Shown here: piece after piece, positions 46,740-57,910 of the stretch | Layout: every line of letters starts with the position of its first letter | Position numbering within the stretch: position 1 is the stretch's first letter | Source: Lithospermum erythrorhizon | Taxonomy: Eukaryota; Streptophyta; Magnoliopsida; Boraginales; Boraginaceae | Direction of reading: 5' to 3' | Assembly: GCA_019722365.1 (NCBI GenBank) | Contig: JADFUC010000745.1 | Coordinates: 1 to 64,000 of the forward strand | Length of the DNA stretch: 64,000 nucleotides | The notes under the pieces: model-generated | Databases searched by the model: none | What the model saw: the letters and a program-made list of their open reading frames with translations, nothing else | Told to the model about the DNA's origin: nothing | Program-made: the position numbers and the translations under genes

Positions 46740-48303
46740 GAGTTACTGCGACACTCTTTTATTGACATCTAGAACAAAGTCTTTATGAGCAGTATACTTA
46801 AAACAAGCAAATGCATCATGATTCTGAGTTCAGTAATATGGACTCTTACTGTGTTAGTATAAATCTTGGATACTTGACTGCATCCCACTCTTAACTTTTT
46901 AGTGCACATGCCATAGTTATGTAGTTATGTTATACCGAGCATCTTGATTAAACATTCTTCCCCAGGCCGATACATTTTAGTTCTTCGTTATTGAAGAACA
47001 ACGTCCCAGGCGATCTTGAGAGATTCAGCAGGTTTCACCGTAAGGGTGCATGATGAATGAGCCGTATAACTACAATGCACATAGTTCTCACGAGATATAG
47101 ATGATCTTCGTATTTGTTGTAGAAGAGTTTTATAACATCTGGAATATCATTGTACTTCTCCAACCTGCTTGCGTCCCACAGGCGTGCTGAAACACCGTCA
47201 TGCACTTTGTTGCCTTTAGCCGTCCATTTTACCGATAGTTGTGGGGTATAGAAGGTGGGTGTCGTCTTTGCCTCTGAGCTAACATCCGCATCCTTCCATT
47301 TCGCTAGTATAGGCATGTCGGTAAATATCTGCGGCCAACGATAGGAATGATCACATTATTTGGTACAATCGGTTCTAAAGTACATGCGTGGCCATTAAAC
47401 ATGTCGACAGTGAATAATCACATGATCAACTTCCTCTTGAGTGATAGCTTCACGGTCATGCTCAGGCTCATTGTGATGTAATCTTCGAATGACGTTGGAT
47501 ATACTATCAACAATATGTTCAACATCTTTTCGACCGTCTTCTAAAATAGCACCAACCACGAAACTTAGATTGTTTCCTCAAATACGAAGATATACATGAT
47601 ATATATATCCTGTCAAACTCATGGAAATATGTGAACACCATATTTAGCTTTCTCCCCCTTTAGATTTCATAGTTTGCACTCCTAATACCTAGTCATTTTT
47701 TGAATGGCATACCATTGACAACCGTTACAAGCTTTTGTACCAATAGTATTTTACGCCCACGATTGTCTTAGCGACCTTATGTACATTTTGTTTAGGCCGA
47801 CCCGATTAATCGTCATGATTGTCTGTAATTTTTGTATAATTTTGGGTAACACCTTGTATCATCCTACGTCAAGTATCATTTATAGGCACAGGAGATATGT
47901 TACGGGGAATATTCTTCCTTCTGGACATTCTTCCGTTGATTATATCGATCTTAGCCACCCGTTTGCTAAATCGCTTGACAAAAATATTTTTCCCAGCTTC
48001 GAGACTCATCCTTAAATGCTTCTTGTCAATGGCGGTTGGTTGAACCACAGATTCTACACACCATTTTAATTCCTCTTTACCTTTATCCTCGTTCTCGTCG
48101 CATTCGAACTTCGTCTTCGGTTGTCCGTTGTTATAATCTCTGATGACAAGTATAGTTCTTTAATGTTGGAGTAGTACCGTCTGACTCGTAATGTTATCGA
48201 CACTTGGGTCAACATCATTCAGAATATCAAAATGATCTGCAACGGTCTTCTCTTTACCAGTGGTGACACCGACACTTGAAATAAATTTTTTAGCAGTGTT
48301 AGT
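46740..48303. other. Unassigned region, probably part of the element at 48.3-50.4 kb
   Basis: 47035-47316 on the minus strand is an open frame (MPILAKWKDADVSSEAKTTP...) I do not recognise. The region follows the envelope-like reading frame on the same strand and may be its decayed 3' half. Confidence 0.3.
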
Positions 48304-50379
48304 TTACTCGTTCACAACCATGTTGCCTTTTTCTCCCTTGTGAACCTTTCCATTGTTCGAATCATCATCATTAAGATTGTAGATGACTCTTTTCACAGGC
48401 TTGGTCCGATAGAGACCAACTATTTCAATAGTTTTCATAACACATGTACCTTCCAAGATATCCATATCAATATTTTTATTGGTGACCTTTGGCATCGTCC
48501 TTGTATCCAATCCTCTGTTGTAGATGAACCTCCATCTGACATTTTCTTCATCATCTTTAATGATCATACCATCTACGGGGACAAAGATAATATTTTTGTG
48601 AATTCTCTTGTTCCCAGCCCTGGTTCTATTTTCATCAATCTTCAGATTTCCAATAGTCGTTCTCTTTTTCTTGTTCACAATATAACATCCTGCATTACGT
48701 GAGATCACAGTTGTCATCTCTTTGGATGCCAATCCATGGCAGGTTGGTCTAATGTTGTTGGCATCTGGTTCTCAACCACCCTTTCATGTACATCTCTTGA
48801 TTATCAGCCTAGTGCTTTCCTTTTGGACTTATTTTTGAGTAACATCAGTAGTATTTGGCAATCAACTAACACTTCCCGATAACATCTATAGCCTGTTGAA
48901 GGTCTCTTAATAGTCATCACATGTCATGTACTTGGCATACTCTCAATGGCGGTTCCTCTGATTGTTCCACTAAGGTTAGAAATACTTGGTCACAGCATCG
49001 GTATCACAGCCTTACTGATACAATCGATAGCAGGTATAACGTCAGTGTCATTTGGACTATCGATCTCTCCCTTTTAAAGAGGGTTTCCTCGGCAGCGGTA
49101 TCGATTGTGTCTGATCTCAGCACAGAATCAGGAGGAGGAATCTTGGCATCATCAACACAAGAGTTAGCAGCACTTGACATAGTATCAACGTCCAGATCAT
49201 TAATCTCTACACTCTTCATATCATGTTCATTGACAATCGCCTACTTGATGACATTTGGCCTGAAAATTACTCTTCCTTCAAAGATATCTTCAACAATAGT
49301 TTCACCCGTGTTGATGACACTTGTACCATCATCCTCAAGAATCTCCAATTTTTTCACATCAACATTTAAGGTGTCAGCAACTCCTTGACCAACTATTAGC
49401 ATAGACCTCTCTTCAGGTAGGTGCCGATTACCAGCTACTAGTGTTAGCAACACTTGGTACCATATTATCCTGATTAGATCCGGTGGATTCTGGGCTCGAG
49501 TGCCCATTAGCACTTGATATGTCAACATTCATACCCTTAGCACTTTCCACAGCAGTGTCCCTGACACTTCGAGTAACATATCCTTACCTCGGGATCATTG
49601 GCCGGTGTCAATAGCGGATGAACTCATCGCGTCTCCCCACATGAAGTACCATCCTTGACCCGTCCAAAATTGTCCCACTAATACTTTTTGGATCCCACAA
49701 TTCAACCAAGTTTCTCGATGTAGCATCTACCCAGTTACCATGTTATCAACATGTGATACATCTACATCACCCCCTTCGCGGTTATCATCGACATCACCAT
49801 CTTACTTTTTAGAAATATTAGAGGTTAGCGGCCTTATCCATCGTGACCATTTCTGCGTCATGAATGGATGCGGCGTACCAACAGCATTTGTTGCCTGCGT
49901 CGCAGCGAAGAGTCAGCGACACTTTGTTCAACAATTTGAACATTGCTTCTCGATAACATCTTCATTAGTAATCCATGTTCCTTTAATTTCAACAACATCA
50001 ATATTTTTCTTGGCACCTCCCTTGCGCATCCTCTTCTTTGAGTTTTTCTTCTTCTCTTGTGTAGTATACTTAGGAATATGCATCTCAGTCTCAACATCAT
50101 TCAAGGTGTCCTCAATACATACAACAACAATTGGTCACACTTATATCGCGAAAACTTCGGCAACATTATGACGATCGCAACACATGGTACAAACACTTCA
50201 CCATAATTTTCAGCAGCTATAACATCATTACTACCAACACTTGTTGTGACATCAGTCTCCACATCTTCCATAGTTGGGTCATTGACATGCATAGTATCAA
50301 CAACCGGTGGAACAACATCTCCCCATCTGGGAACTTCCTTAGTAGTGTCCTTGAAACTTGAAACAACACTTTCTACCAA
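48304..50379 (-). pseudogene. Plant-transposon 'envelope-like' ORF (Transposase_32-type), broken
   Basis: The C-terminal piece, 48732-48304, has ENVRWRFIYNRGLDTRTMPK, then CVMKTIEIVGLYRTKPVKRV and IYNLNDD. This matches the 'putative plant transposon protein' domain (W-R-F-I/V-x-x-R-R at the start, M-K-T in the middle, V-K-x-x-I-x-N-L at the end). Upstream on the same strand are low-complexity, acidic and serine/threonine-rich stretches in several frames (49004-49528 is one frame with a single stop; 50101-50379 another) and a KRRRKTQRRG basic patch. Proteins of this kind are often labelled envelope-like in plant retroelements, but an envelope role is unproven. It is broken by at least one frameshift and several stops. 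Confidence 0.6.
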
Positions 50380-52189
50380 GTTTTCAGAACTTAATTTTCA
50401 TTTAATATAGGCAGCAGCAGTTAATAAATATGATATTACTGACACATAGAATAACACTTTCTTTAACTAGATTTTAAAAATCTCTACAAGTACCTTCCCC
50501 GATCTCGATAGCCTCTGGTATAACATTTAAGTACGACATCGTTACCCTCTGAAATCAATCTTAATCATCAGCAATTTTTTTTAACTTGGCAGGTTATCTT
50601 CAAATTTTCGGGCTTAACTTTAGCGGTGGTGCATGTTGATCAATTTGATATTTTTGATCTACACCTAGTATGGATTTAAGGCTTTTTTGATTATGCTGAC
50701 ACCGGTTATTTTCCTTCACCTTTGATTATCTTAACTTCCTTTATAATTTGTGTCCCATCTGTTGCTATAATGGTTGGAACATCCCATCCACTGAGTATAA
50801 CCTACCAAATTCCGATGTCGATGGATCTCAAAAATAAAATCATCCTTATTCTCTAATAATCATAGTATGCTACATCCATGAAATGTGGCATATAGGTCGA
50901 TCACTCCTTGTCTCGTACAGCCCACATGAATTCGAGATTAGACATATCTCGCTCCGTATATGCAGTACACGCTTTCTGATATCAATTGAAAAGTAGTGTA
51001 ATCTAATCTTCCAAATATAATCTACTTGATTACTGCTTGTTGTGACCAAGAGTTGATAGCTCTTGCTATAATACCACGATCTTGATAGTTGGTATAACAG
51101 GTTGTTCTCATACAACGATCAACAAATACGGATTGATCAAACCTGGCGATTGCTATAGAGCAATCGGTTATTCCAACTGCTAGTGACACTTGGAATAACG
51201 GTTTGTTATAGTAAACACAAGCAATACAATAAAGTAAATAACACAAGAGGTTTGTTACCCAGTTCGGTGGAAACTCTTCACCTACGTCTGGGGGGCAAAA
51301 TGCCCTGTGGAAGGATTGCTTTAGTATGGTTGAAGTTAAGAAAAGGACTTATCTAGGATATACTATCGTACTCTAACCTAATGGCAAGCTGGGTTCCCAC
51401 AACTGACCTTGCCTCAGCTAGGGCTCCTCGACTTCCACTTGATATATGAACTCACGATTGTGAGATTCCTGCTGTAATGCAGAAACTCTCATGCTCCTCC
51501 ACTTGACTTCTACTTCAATGCCTCTCACAGTGATTGATATATCGAGGCTCCCGGATAGTGAGATCCTCTATATTGGAAAGTCATTATTTGTCGTAACTTC
51601 AGGTATCGGTGTGATCACTCTTAACCGTACACTACATGAGCTTTATAACATAACTATCACGAATTGACATAACTGCGATTCTAGAAAATAAAATATATGG
51701 GGCGTGAAGATTCTAATATATTTTCTTGATCCTTTTATGAAAAGCTCCCGTATAAAATTTTCCACTATTCATTATGGTAATAAATCCACTCCATATCATA
51801 TCTCACAGGGTTGCTGCCTCTTCTAGCTTGATTACCACAGGAAATTCCTTCAACTAGATGCCGTGAGAGCCCATGGTCGAAATAAATGCTTCACACTTCG
51901 GTTTAGACAATCAAAACTTTGGTCACCCAACATTGTTATTACCACATCAATTCATATGATTGGTTGAACATAGTTTCAGAGTTGACTACTTCAATCTCAC
52001 AAAATAATTTCCTTCTTCTTTGAGATATTCAATAATCACAATCTTGAATCATTGCCTTATGAAAATACATGGTAGCTTCAGTAAAAAATTTAGCAATTAA
52101 TGCACTAATAATATTGGCAGGGAGCTACAGAAGCGAGATCAAGTATAACAAGAGAAAGCGATAGCATGATCTTGGTGAGAACCTCGTCA
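50380..52189. other. Unassigned, with an LTR-like segment near 51.24-51.56 kb
   Basis: The stretch acacaagaggtttgttaccc followed by agttcggtggaaactc and cacctacgtctgggggg is like the tRNA-distal LTR segment common to many plant retroelements (…gtggttcgg…cctacgtcc…). 50.38-51.24 kb shows only short open frames. 51.6-52.15 kb probably holds the leader of the gypsy element whose gag starts near 52193. Confidence 0.35.
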
Positions 52190-52192
52190 ACC

Positions 52193-53700
52193 ATGGTTGA
52201 GGACTTGATGAACGGCGTCGGTCAACAACTATAGTTCGCCAATCACCCCTACAGGTATACGGTCAAAGTGTGGCTACGTTCGCGCAAACTTTCCTAGCAC
52301 CAACAATGATGAATGGTATTGCCTCCCTAGAACAAATGGCTACGCTAACAGGGATGGTAGAAAACATGCTGGGTACAACATCAAGATGGCCATCATTGAG
52401 ATATCATGAAAATAATGATCAAGAGCATAAAGCGAGAGCCACGGCTTCTCGAGCAAAAAAAGAAGGCTCATATGGCCTTTGTCGGAGATGGAGCGTTCCA
52501 TCTATCCCCTCATAATGCCTCGAGTTTATCACATAGACCAATGAGGAACACGGTAGAAACTCCTACCAATTCCAATAGATGGGATGATTCCAGGAGCGCG
52601 AGTAAGGTGGATGATTCCAATAAGCGCGGTGAAGGAGTATACGAGGGAGGCAATAAAGGTCATATGTGAGCCGGAGGCACCTTCGTATACCACATAAAGC
52701 CTACGCCTCCGTATAGACGGTGAAAATGCCTAAAGACTGCCAGCCACCCAAGTTCAATGTGATGGAACGAGAAGCCCCAAACAACACATAGCCCACTTTG
52801 TTGAGACATGAAAAAAATCTTTGGGGCCCGAAGGGATGATCAAAACTTGATCGTTCGCTCCTGTGGGGAATCACTAGTATACCGACTGGAGCACGCCTCC
52901 GTAGATAATTGGGCTCAGCGGGAGAGCGAATTCCTGTTCCTTTCTTTAGTAAAAAGATAATTGACATGATGAAGTTGGTTGCTACCAAGCAAAGAAAAAG
53001 AAGATCGATTACATCTTCGTGATCGATGAAGAAGTCTTAACAAAGTGCAAGATAGAGCTCTGATCATTGACCATCAACGTGGCCATCCAAGAAATACATT
53101 AGGACTTGGGGCATCATCTGAGGAATACTCCCCCAAAACGCCCGGCGACTAGCGACAAGAGGCACCGACATGAGTTAAATTCTTGTGAACAAGGGCACGT
53201 GCCCTCTCTCCTTCAGCCTCTTACTCGAAGGTCAGAAATGCGATCCAGGAGGCGAAAGAAACCTCCAAGATGTAGAAGAAAAGCACACTGCGACTTCTAA
53301 AACAAATAAATTCACTTCCAAAGCTAAGAAGGTCGAGTGCGGACTTTCGACTTTGGAAGGAAAAGGCGTCTCGCCGAAGTGATGTAAGAGAAGGATTACC
53401 CGTCCTTGAAAGCTCCGGCGTTCTATGATGTTTGATGAGCTATTGACCCGAGGCAAGCGAAACACGGAGCTCAACTTTTTGCAAGTATCATAGGATCTTG
53501 GGACATCCCGTTGAAAGAAGCGGTAATGGATCTCGCAAGAAAGGGGGCAATAACCCTGGATGAAGATAATGTCTCTTCCAACCATATCACCCTCACCATT
53601 GTCCAACCGATTAATGTCAAAGAACCTAGCGACTTTTGGGAAGGTAAACTCATCCTAGGGAAAGCATGGGCCAACTACTCAGACGATGAGGACTACGAAG
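52193..53700 (+). pseudogene. Tat-like gypsy gag, broken
   Basis: A start ATG near 52193 opens MVEDLMNGVGQQL followed by stops and frameshifts. Overlapping frames continue through 52.27-52.67 kb (QTFLAPTMMNGIASLEQMA). Near 53480-53560 the frame gives CKYHRILGHPVE and then KEAVMDLARKGAITLDEDN, the short finger-like end of gag in this lineage. Gag packages the RNA in particles. The reading continues into the protease part in another frame. Base use is less AT-rich than the flanks, as is usual for these elements. Confidence 0.65.
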
Positions 53701-53781
53701 CATGCCATGTATGTGTTGAAGTTGACGAAGACTCAACTACTGTAGAAGCGTTAAGGGTAACGCTACCCGCTTCAAGTAGTC

Positions 53782-54372
53782 CCAGACTTTTGCCATCATA
53801 TTCATCGAAGAAGACCTCCCACAAGAAGTTGGTATTTACAATAAATCACTCTATGTGTCAAGATACATAAGCGAAAGCCGGATAAGCAGAATGTTGGTAG
53901 ATGGAGGATCAGTTGTAATTATCCTACCACTCCAGACATGAAACTGCTGGGCATCTCAACTGAAGACTTACAACAGTCCCGTATTATAAGCCAAGGTTTT
54001 AACCAAGGCGAGGAGCGAACGCTTGAAAAAATAAGTCTACACTTGGTGATAGAGGAACTGAAAACTACATCCTGGTTTCACGTAATAGATGCTAAGGTCA
54101 CATATAATATCCTACTAGGAAGACCTTGGATCCACAACAGTAATGTTGTCCCCTCAACACTTCAGCAGTGCTTGAAGTATTGTAATGATGAGATGGAGAA
54201 AACGGTTAATGCCGATGAAAACTCGTTTGCAGTTGAAGAGTCCCATTTTGTTGATGCCAAATACTACAAGAAGAAGGACAAATCCCAACATAAAGAAGGG
54301 CTAGAGCTGCCCAGATGCCTCCATCATCTCAAACAACTACCTCAATTTTACAAGAAGCAGAGGAAGATTTAG
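53782..54372 (+). pseudogene. Tat-like gypsy aspartic-protease region
   Basis: The frame 53938-54372 is open, with LLGISTEDL at the start, YNILLGRPWIH near residue 60 and PSTLQQCLKY after it, which is the protease domain of Tat/Ogre-type gypsy elements. Just upstream, at about 53890-53935, another frame gives MLVDGGSVV.ILP, corresponding to the active-site segment, where this lineage has D-x/G-G-S in place of the usual DTG/DSG. The shift between them breaks the gene. Confidence 0.75.
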
Positions 54373-54709
54373 TTCAAGCATTCAAAGGCTTGACTCTACC
54401 CCTCACTCAACAAGAAAAGGTGGCGACATCGCCCCTTAAAGGTTTTGTGACACCTCAAGAAGGACCCAAGATAGAACACGGAACCATGGGTCCAAAGGCT
54501 TATAACTGCCTATTAAAAGCTGGCTATGATCCCGCTAAGAACAAAGCTATGGGGAAGCTACCTCCTGAGGTCACTGGCAATAAAATGGATAGGTTGAGTG
54601 ACACCCAAAAGATGTTAAGGTAGAAAGGATGGCCAATCAAGAACTTAACCACGAGGTTGGGATACACGCCAAAGCCACTACGGCGTGTTTTGATCAAGAG
54701 GGTGGCCAA
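54373..54709 (+). pseudogene. G-patch segment of the gypsy polyprotein
   Basis: The frame 54315-54623 ends KAYNCLLKAGYDPAKNKAMG, then LPPEVTGNKMDRLSDTQKML. After a stop, the next frame carries GWPIKNLTTRLGYTPKPLRR. This is the G-patch-like part that follows the protease in Tat-lineage elements. After it the RT, RNase H and integrase expected next are absent; the coding resumes with a different tail near 54.9 kb. Confidence 0.65.
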
Positions 54710-54899
54710 CCACTATGTAGCAGAGGCAGAAAAAGAAGCCCCAATGAATAAAACACATGAGAAATGGAACTCAGTATTCCTCAGGTTAGGGGCAATCTAA
54801 ACCCCCAAGAAGAAAATCAAGAGAAAATCAGTCTTCCTAAGGTTAGGGGAAAACGTCTACAACACAACTCAAAGGAAATCTGTCTTTGATAGACTTTAG

Positions 54900-55980
54900 A
54901 GGCCAACTTCTAGAACTATGGAGGAACTGCCAGAGGAAGAAAAGAGCTCTGCCTCATGTTTCAACATAGAGGAACAGGATGAAGACACACCAGACATGGG
55001 TACCTTCCCATCCCAAAAGGCACATGGAAACCCTCATCTTTGGGAGGTAATGAAGGAAAGGTTCATGGCCAACCTCATGTGCATATCGTTGAGGAAAGAG
55101 GAAAAAACGGAATATGTGGTGCGCAATTCAAAGACGCGCACCCTGAACATGGGTATTCTCTAGAGGAGGTGGATGAACTAGATGCGCAACGCTACGTTCA
55201 TGAGAAAACCTAGTGGGAATACTCGGGTGAAAAACAGCCAAACGGCATCGTGGACAAGTTCCTCAAACAACTTCAAGATGATCTAGTATACAAGTACATT
55301 CACGAACAGACGCTGTGGAATGACTGTCCACCTCGTAGATTGACACCTGGTTATGAAGATCAACAATACATGTCTCATACGTGACTGTTCTCTAGAAGAA
55401 ATAGCTGAGCTTAAGGTTCAACGCTTATGTTCATAGACAAACCATGTGGGAACACTCGATCTGGGACCGACCAAGTGGCATCCTAGATGAGTTTCTCAAG
55501 AGGCATCAAGACAATCCAACATACAAGTATGTCCATGAACAGACATTATGGAATGACTGTCTGGCTCGAAGATTGAGGGATAAATACGTAAGTCAACAAC
55601 ACCCTATCTTCATGAAAGCAGTTGATGGATTGAGACTTCAGAACAAGGGTAAGACGCATGTGCGATCAAAACCCGAGTTTCCAATACTCCTAAGTATGGT
55701 CAACTATCGTCCCGAGCATGAGGATAAACTGCCCACTACACTCCTTGATACGAGCTTAAACTATCAAATCCACTCTCAAACATGAGTATAAACTGTTCAC
55801 CTCCCGGATGAGAGGAAGAATCATCCAACCTCCTGAGCATGAGGATAAACTGCCCAACCCTCTTTTGGGGAAAGGGATAAAATTAGCCAGAGCCCCTAAA
55901 CCACATTTGACTTGATCCTCAAGGAATGATCCTTGGGGTACGTAGGCAGCTTGATACGTATCGAGTACAACCATAACCTA
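54900..55980 (+). pseudogene. Downstream coding tail of the gypsy element with internal duplication
   Basis: Open frames at 54918-55163 and 55444-55785 code for charged protein of unknown role. A duplicated unit gives YKY(I/V)HEQTLWNDC at both about 55289 and 55522, 233 bp apart. The first copy has a stop, the second is open. The end of the region has a cluster of short repeated phrases (PEHEDKLP, gagcatgaggataaactgccca). No RT or integrase motif is present. Confidence 0.5.
55190..55620 (+). repeat. Direct duplication, period 233 bp, in the gypsy tail
   Basis: The two units run about 55190-55372 and 55430-55600. They share tacaagta(c/t)(a/g)t and cgaacagac-type words, and the encoded HEQTLWNDC. 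Divergence between them is substantial, so the duplication is old or has been free to drift. Confidence 0.65.
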
Positions 55981-56125
55981 AAACAACTTCCATGTTCTCC
56001 CAGAAGAAGTTTGAGCTAAAAAATAGCCGAAGGCATAAAAATAAAAATAGTCATGATAAAACATTTATAAAAAAAAGATGCATTAAGTGGGATAAAATTA
56101 TAGCCGAACAAATAGATCCAGCATA

Positions 56126-57150
56126 TCAAAAGTAAAGAAAGTAGGAAGTAAGGACAAACATAAAAGTCAAAGCTACCTCTGATAGGCTATAAAACACTCT
56201 GCGACTTCTAGATCCTTGAAGATGCCATGGCCGCTTGGCCAGCTCTGCTGGATCTCTTCCTCCAAAGTATGAATCTCTGCTAAGAAGTACCAGTATCTCG
56301 AGACCAAGGTAGGAAATGACGGATTTCTGCTCTTGAACTTTCGGGCGATGCGGTCTCGCCGCGTACCTCATTTCAATTGCTTTACTACGCTGACTTCTCT
56401 ATCATCACGGACTTCCATTACTTCTTTGAAGTGCGATTCTCTCAAGCGAAGTCCCTTGCTTCTCTTGCATATACGAGGGAGTAGAGAGAAGAGGCTCCTA
56501 TGTAGATAGTCTGCACTTTTTGTTGTGCAATTATAGCGGAGGGAAGGTGGGCCGATTTTTCGCACTTAGTAGTGAGACACTACACTTTGATGCTCGGTAG
56601 CTAGATGCGATAACCCCGAATCAAGTCTCTGAGACTCGGATCCGTGCCTCATGCAAGGGGCGGGAACGCACTCATCTATCGGGACGGCCTCGTGAACAAA
56701 CTGACAGAAATTGTGAGAAAGACCCCTAAGCTCTAACAAATCCTACAAAGATGTGGACAACTCCCCTTGAGGAATGATAAGGGTATTGGTGGACGGGCAC
56801 CAATTTTCACAAAAGGCCTTCAAAAATTCATGTGAACAATCATAAACACAAAGAGAAGCTTGTACAACTCCGGTCAGTGAAGCATTAACAAGCATGTCAC
56901 CACAACGACTGAGTACATCTTCAGCCCACTCCCAATAACCAGGGATGTATTCAAAATTATCACGAATCTTCAAAAGGATTTTTCCAGGTACCGTTACAGC
57001 GAGATATCATGTTGCCCGGAAAAATAGAAAACCATGAGGGAGGGTTGGAGACTCTTAGTCGACCCTTTGAGATGAAGAATCTTACTGCTTTAGACAGGAA
57101 GACCAATTGCGATTTATCTCGAATTTGATGGCCCGAAGCGGAGGCCACTT
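56126..57150 (-). pseudogene. Antisense ORF with a plant mobile domain (PMD) in the gypsy element
   Basis: At 56973-56743 the minus strand reads IPGYWEWAEDVLSRCGDMLV, ASLCVYDCSHEFLKAFCENW and CPSTNTLIIPQGELSTSL. This is the N-terminal half of the plant mobile (aminotransferase-like) domain. 57148-56960 gives the preceding part, out of frame by a few bases. Down to 56126, further PMD-like coding runs in several frames (KIGPPSLRYNCTTKS..., ending in FIAYQR). The ORF is opposite in strand to gag-protease, downstream of the place where pol should be. Antisense ORFs of this kind are known in Tat-lineage elements. A role as host-derived cargo or regulator is open; this copy is broken. Confidence 0.7.
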
Positions 57151-57462
57151 AGCGGCGCAACCTCGTATAGCGGTCGTACTCTAGGGTGGTGACTTTGTCC
57201 TCCTCTAGACCCACTATACGTAAGGTGGAAAATTCCCTACAGGGGTGAGTGCCAGAAGGTAACCCGTGGCCAAGACAAAGGAAACCGAGCAAAGGCCAAA
57301 GAATAATCAGCATCAAGTCCAGCATCAAAGCATGAAAGCAAAACAAATCAAGTAAAGTCATGTCAAGCCATAAGAGGGTTATGTGATACACTCATGTTGG
57401 GTTTCACAATTAAAAATAACAATTACAATAAATGAAACCGGGATTACAGACTATATAAAAAT

Positions 57463-57575
57463 AATAATATACATGTGTTTACCTTTCTTCAGGAATTTGT
57501 AGCGGAATAAATCTGAGGAGACTCTAAACAATAATATACCTATGTGTACCTTTTTTCAGGAATTTGTCTCTATGA
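57463..57575. repeat. Near-tandem duplication of about 65 bp
   Basis: The phrases aataatatac(a/c)tatgtgt(t)tacc, tttttcaggaatttgt and ttctt/tttttcaggaattt occur at 57463-57510 and 57529-57575. On the minus strand the unit gives CTGAAAAAAGGTACACA-like sequence, which could contain a splice site. It lies in what would be the intron or leader of the antisense PMD gene. Confidence 0.6.
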
Positions 57576-57794
57576 ATAGTCCACACCAACGTATGAACGA
57601 ACCCCTCCTTGAGCTTTACTAGAGCTCTTTAAAATATTCAATTGTAGACGAGGTTGGGCAGAAAAATCCAAATGGATTTTCCAACTTTTTACTAATGATG
57701 GAAGGCTAGGATGGTGGGGGGAGGGAGAGAGAAGAGATAATTCTCAACTTCAAAATTGGAAGGGTAGTGCAGTGATTTCATGTAAATCATGGCC

Positions 57795-57802
57795 TTTATA
57801 TA
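57795..57802 (-). promoter_or_regulatory. TATA box for the antisense PMD gene
   Basis: On the minus strand the sequence is CCTATATAAAGG (57804-57793), a textbook TATA box. About 30 bp downstream begins a C/T-rich leader-like stretch (57.77-57.70 kb), and the PMD frame follows at 57.15 kb. This supports an independent promoter for the antisense gene. Transcription has not been shown. Confidence 0.55.
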
Positions 57803-57910
57803 GGCACCAAATGTCCTACTTTTTAGGCATTGAAAGAGAGTTAACAAAAACTCTTCCACCTCCTTACTTGAGTTGGTCGAACCTAGACAAGGTTCGGAAC
57901 CTGTTAGCCT

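Noticed and set aside
49740..50171. 143-codon plus-strand frame and other plus-strand frames at 48.3-50.4 kb
   Set aside because: They are the opposite-strand shadow of the serine/acidic-rich envelope-like ORF on the minus strand.
56960..57391. Plus-strand gypsy integrase continuing to 57.4 kb
   Set aside because: No integrase motif found on the plus strand; the coding signal there is on the minus strand and matches the plant mobile domain.
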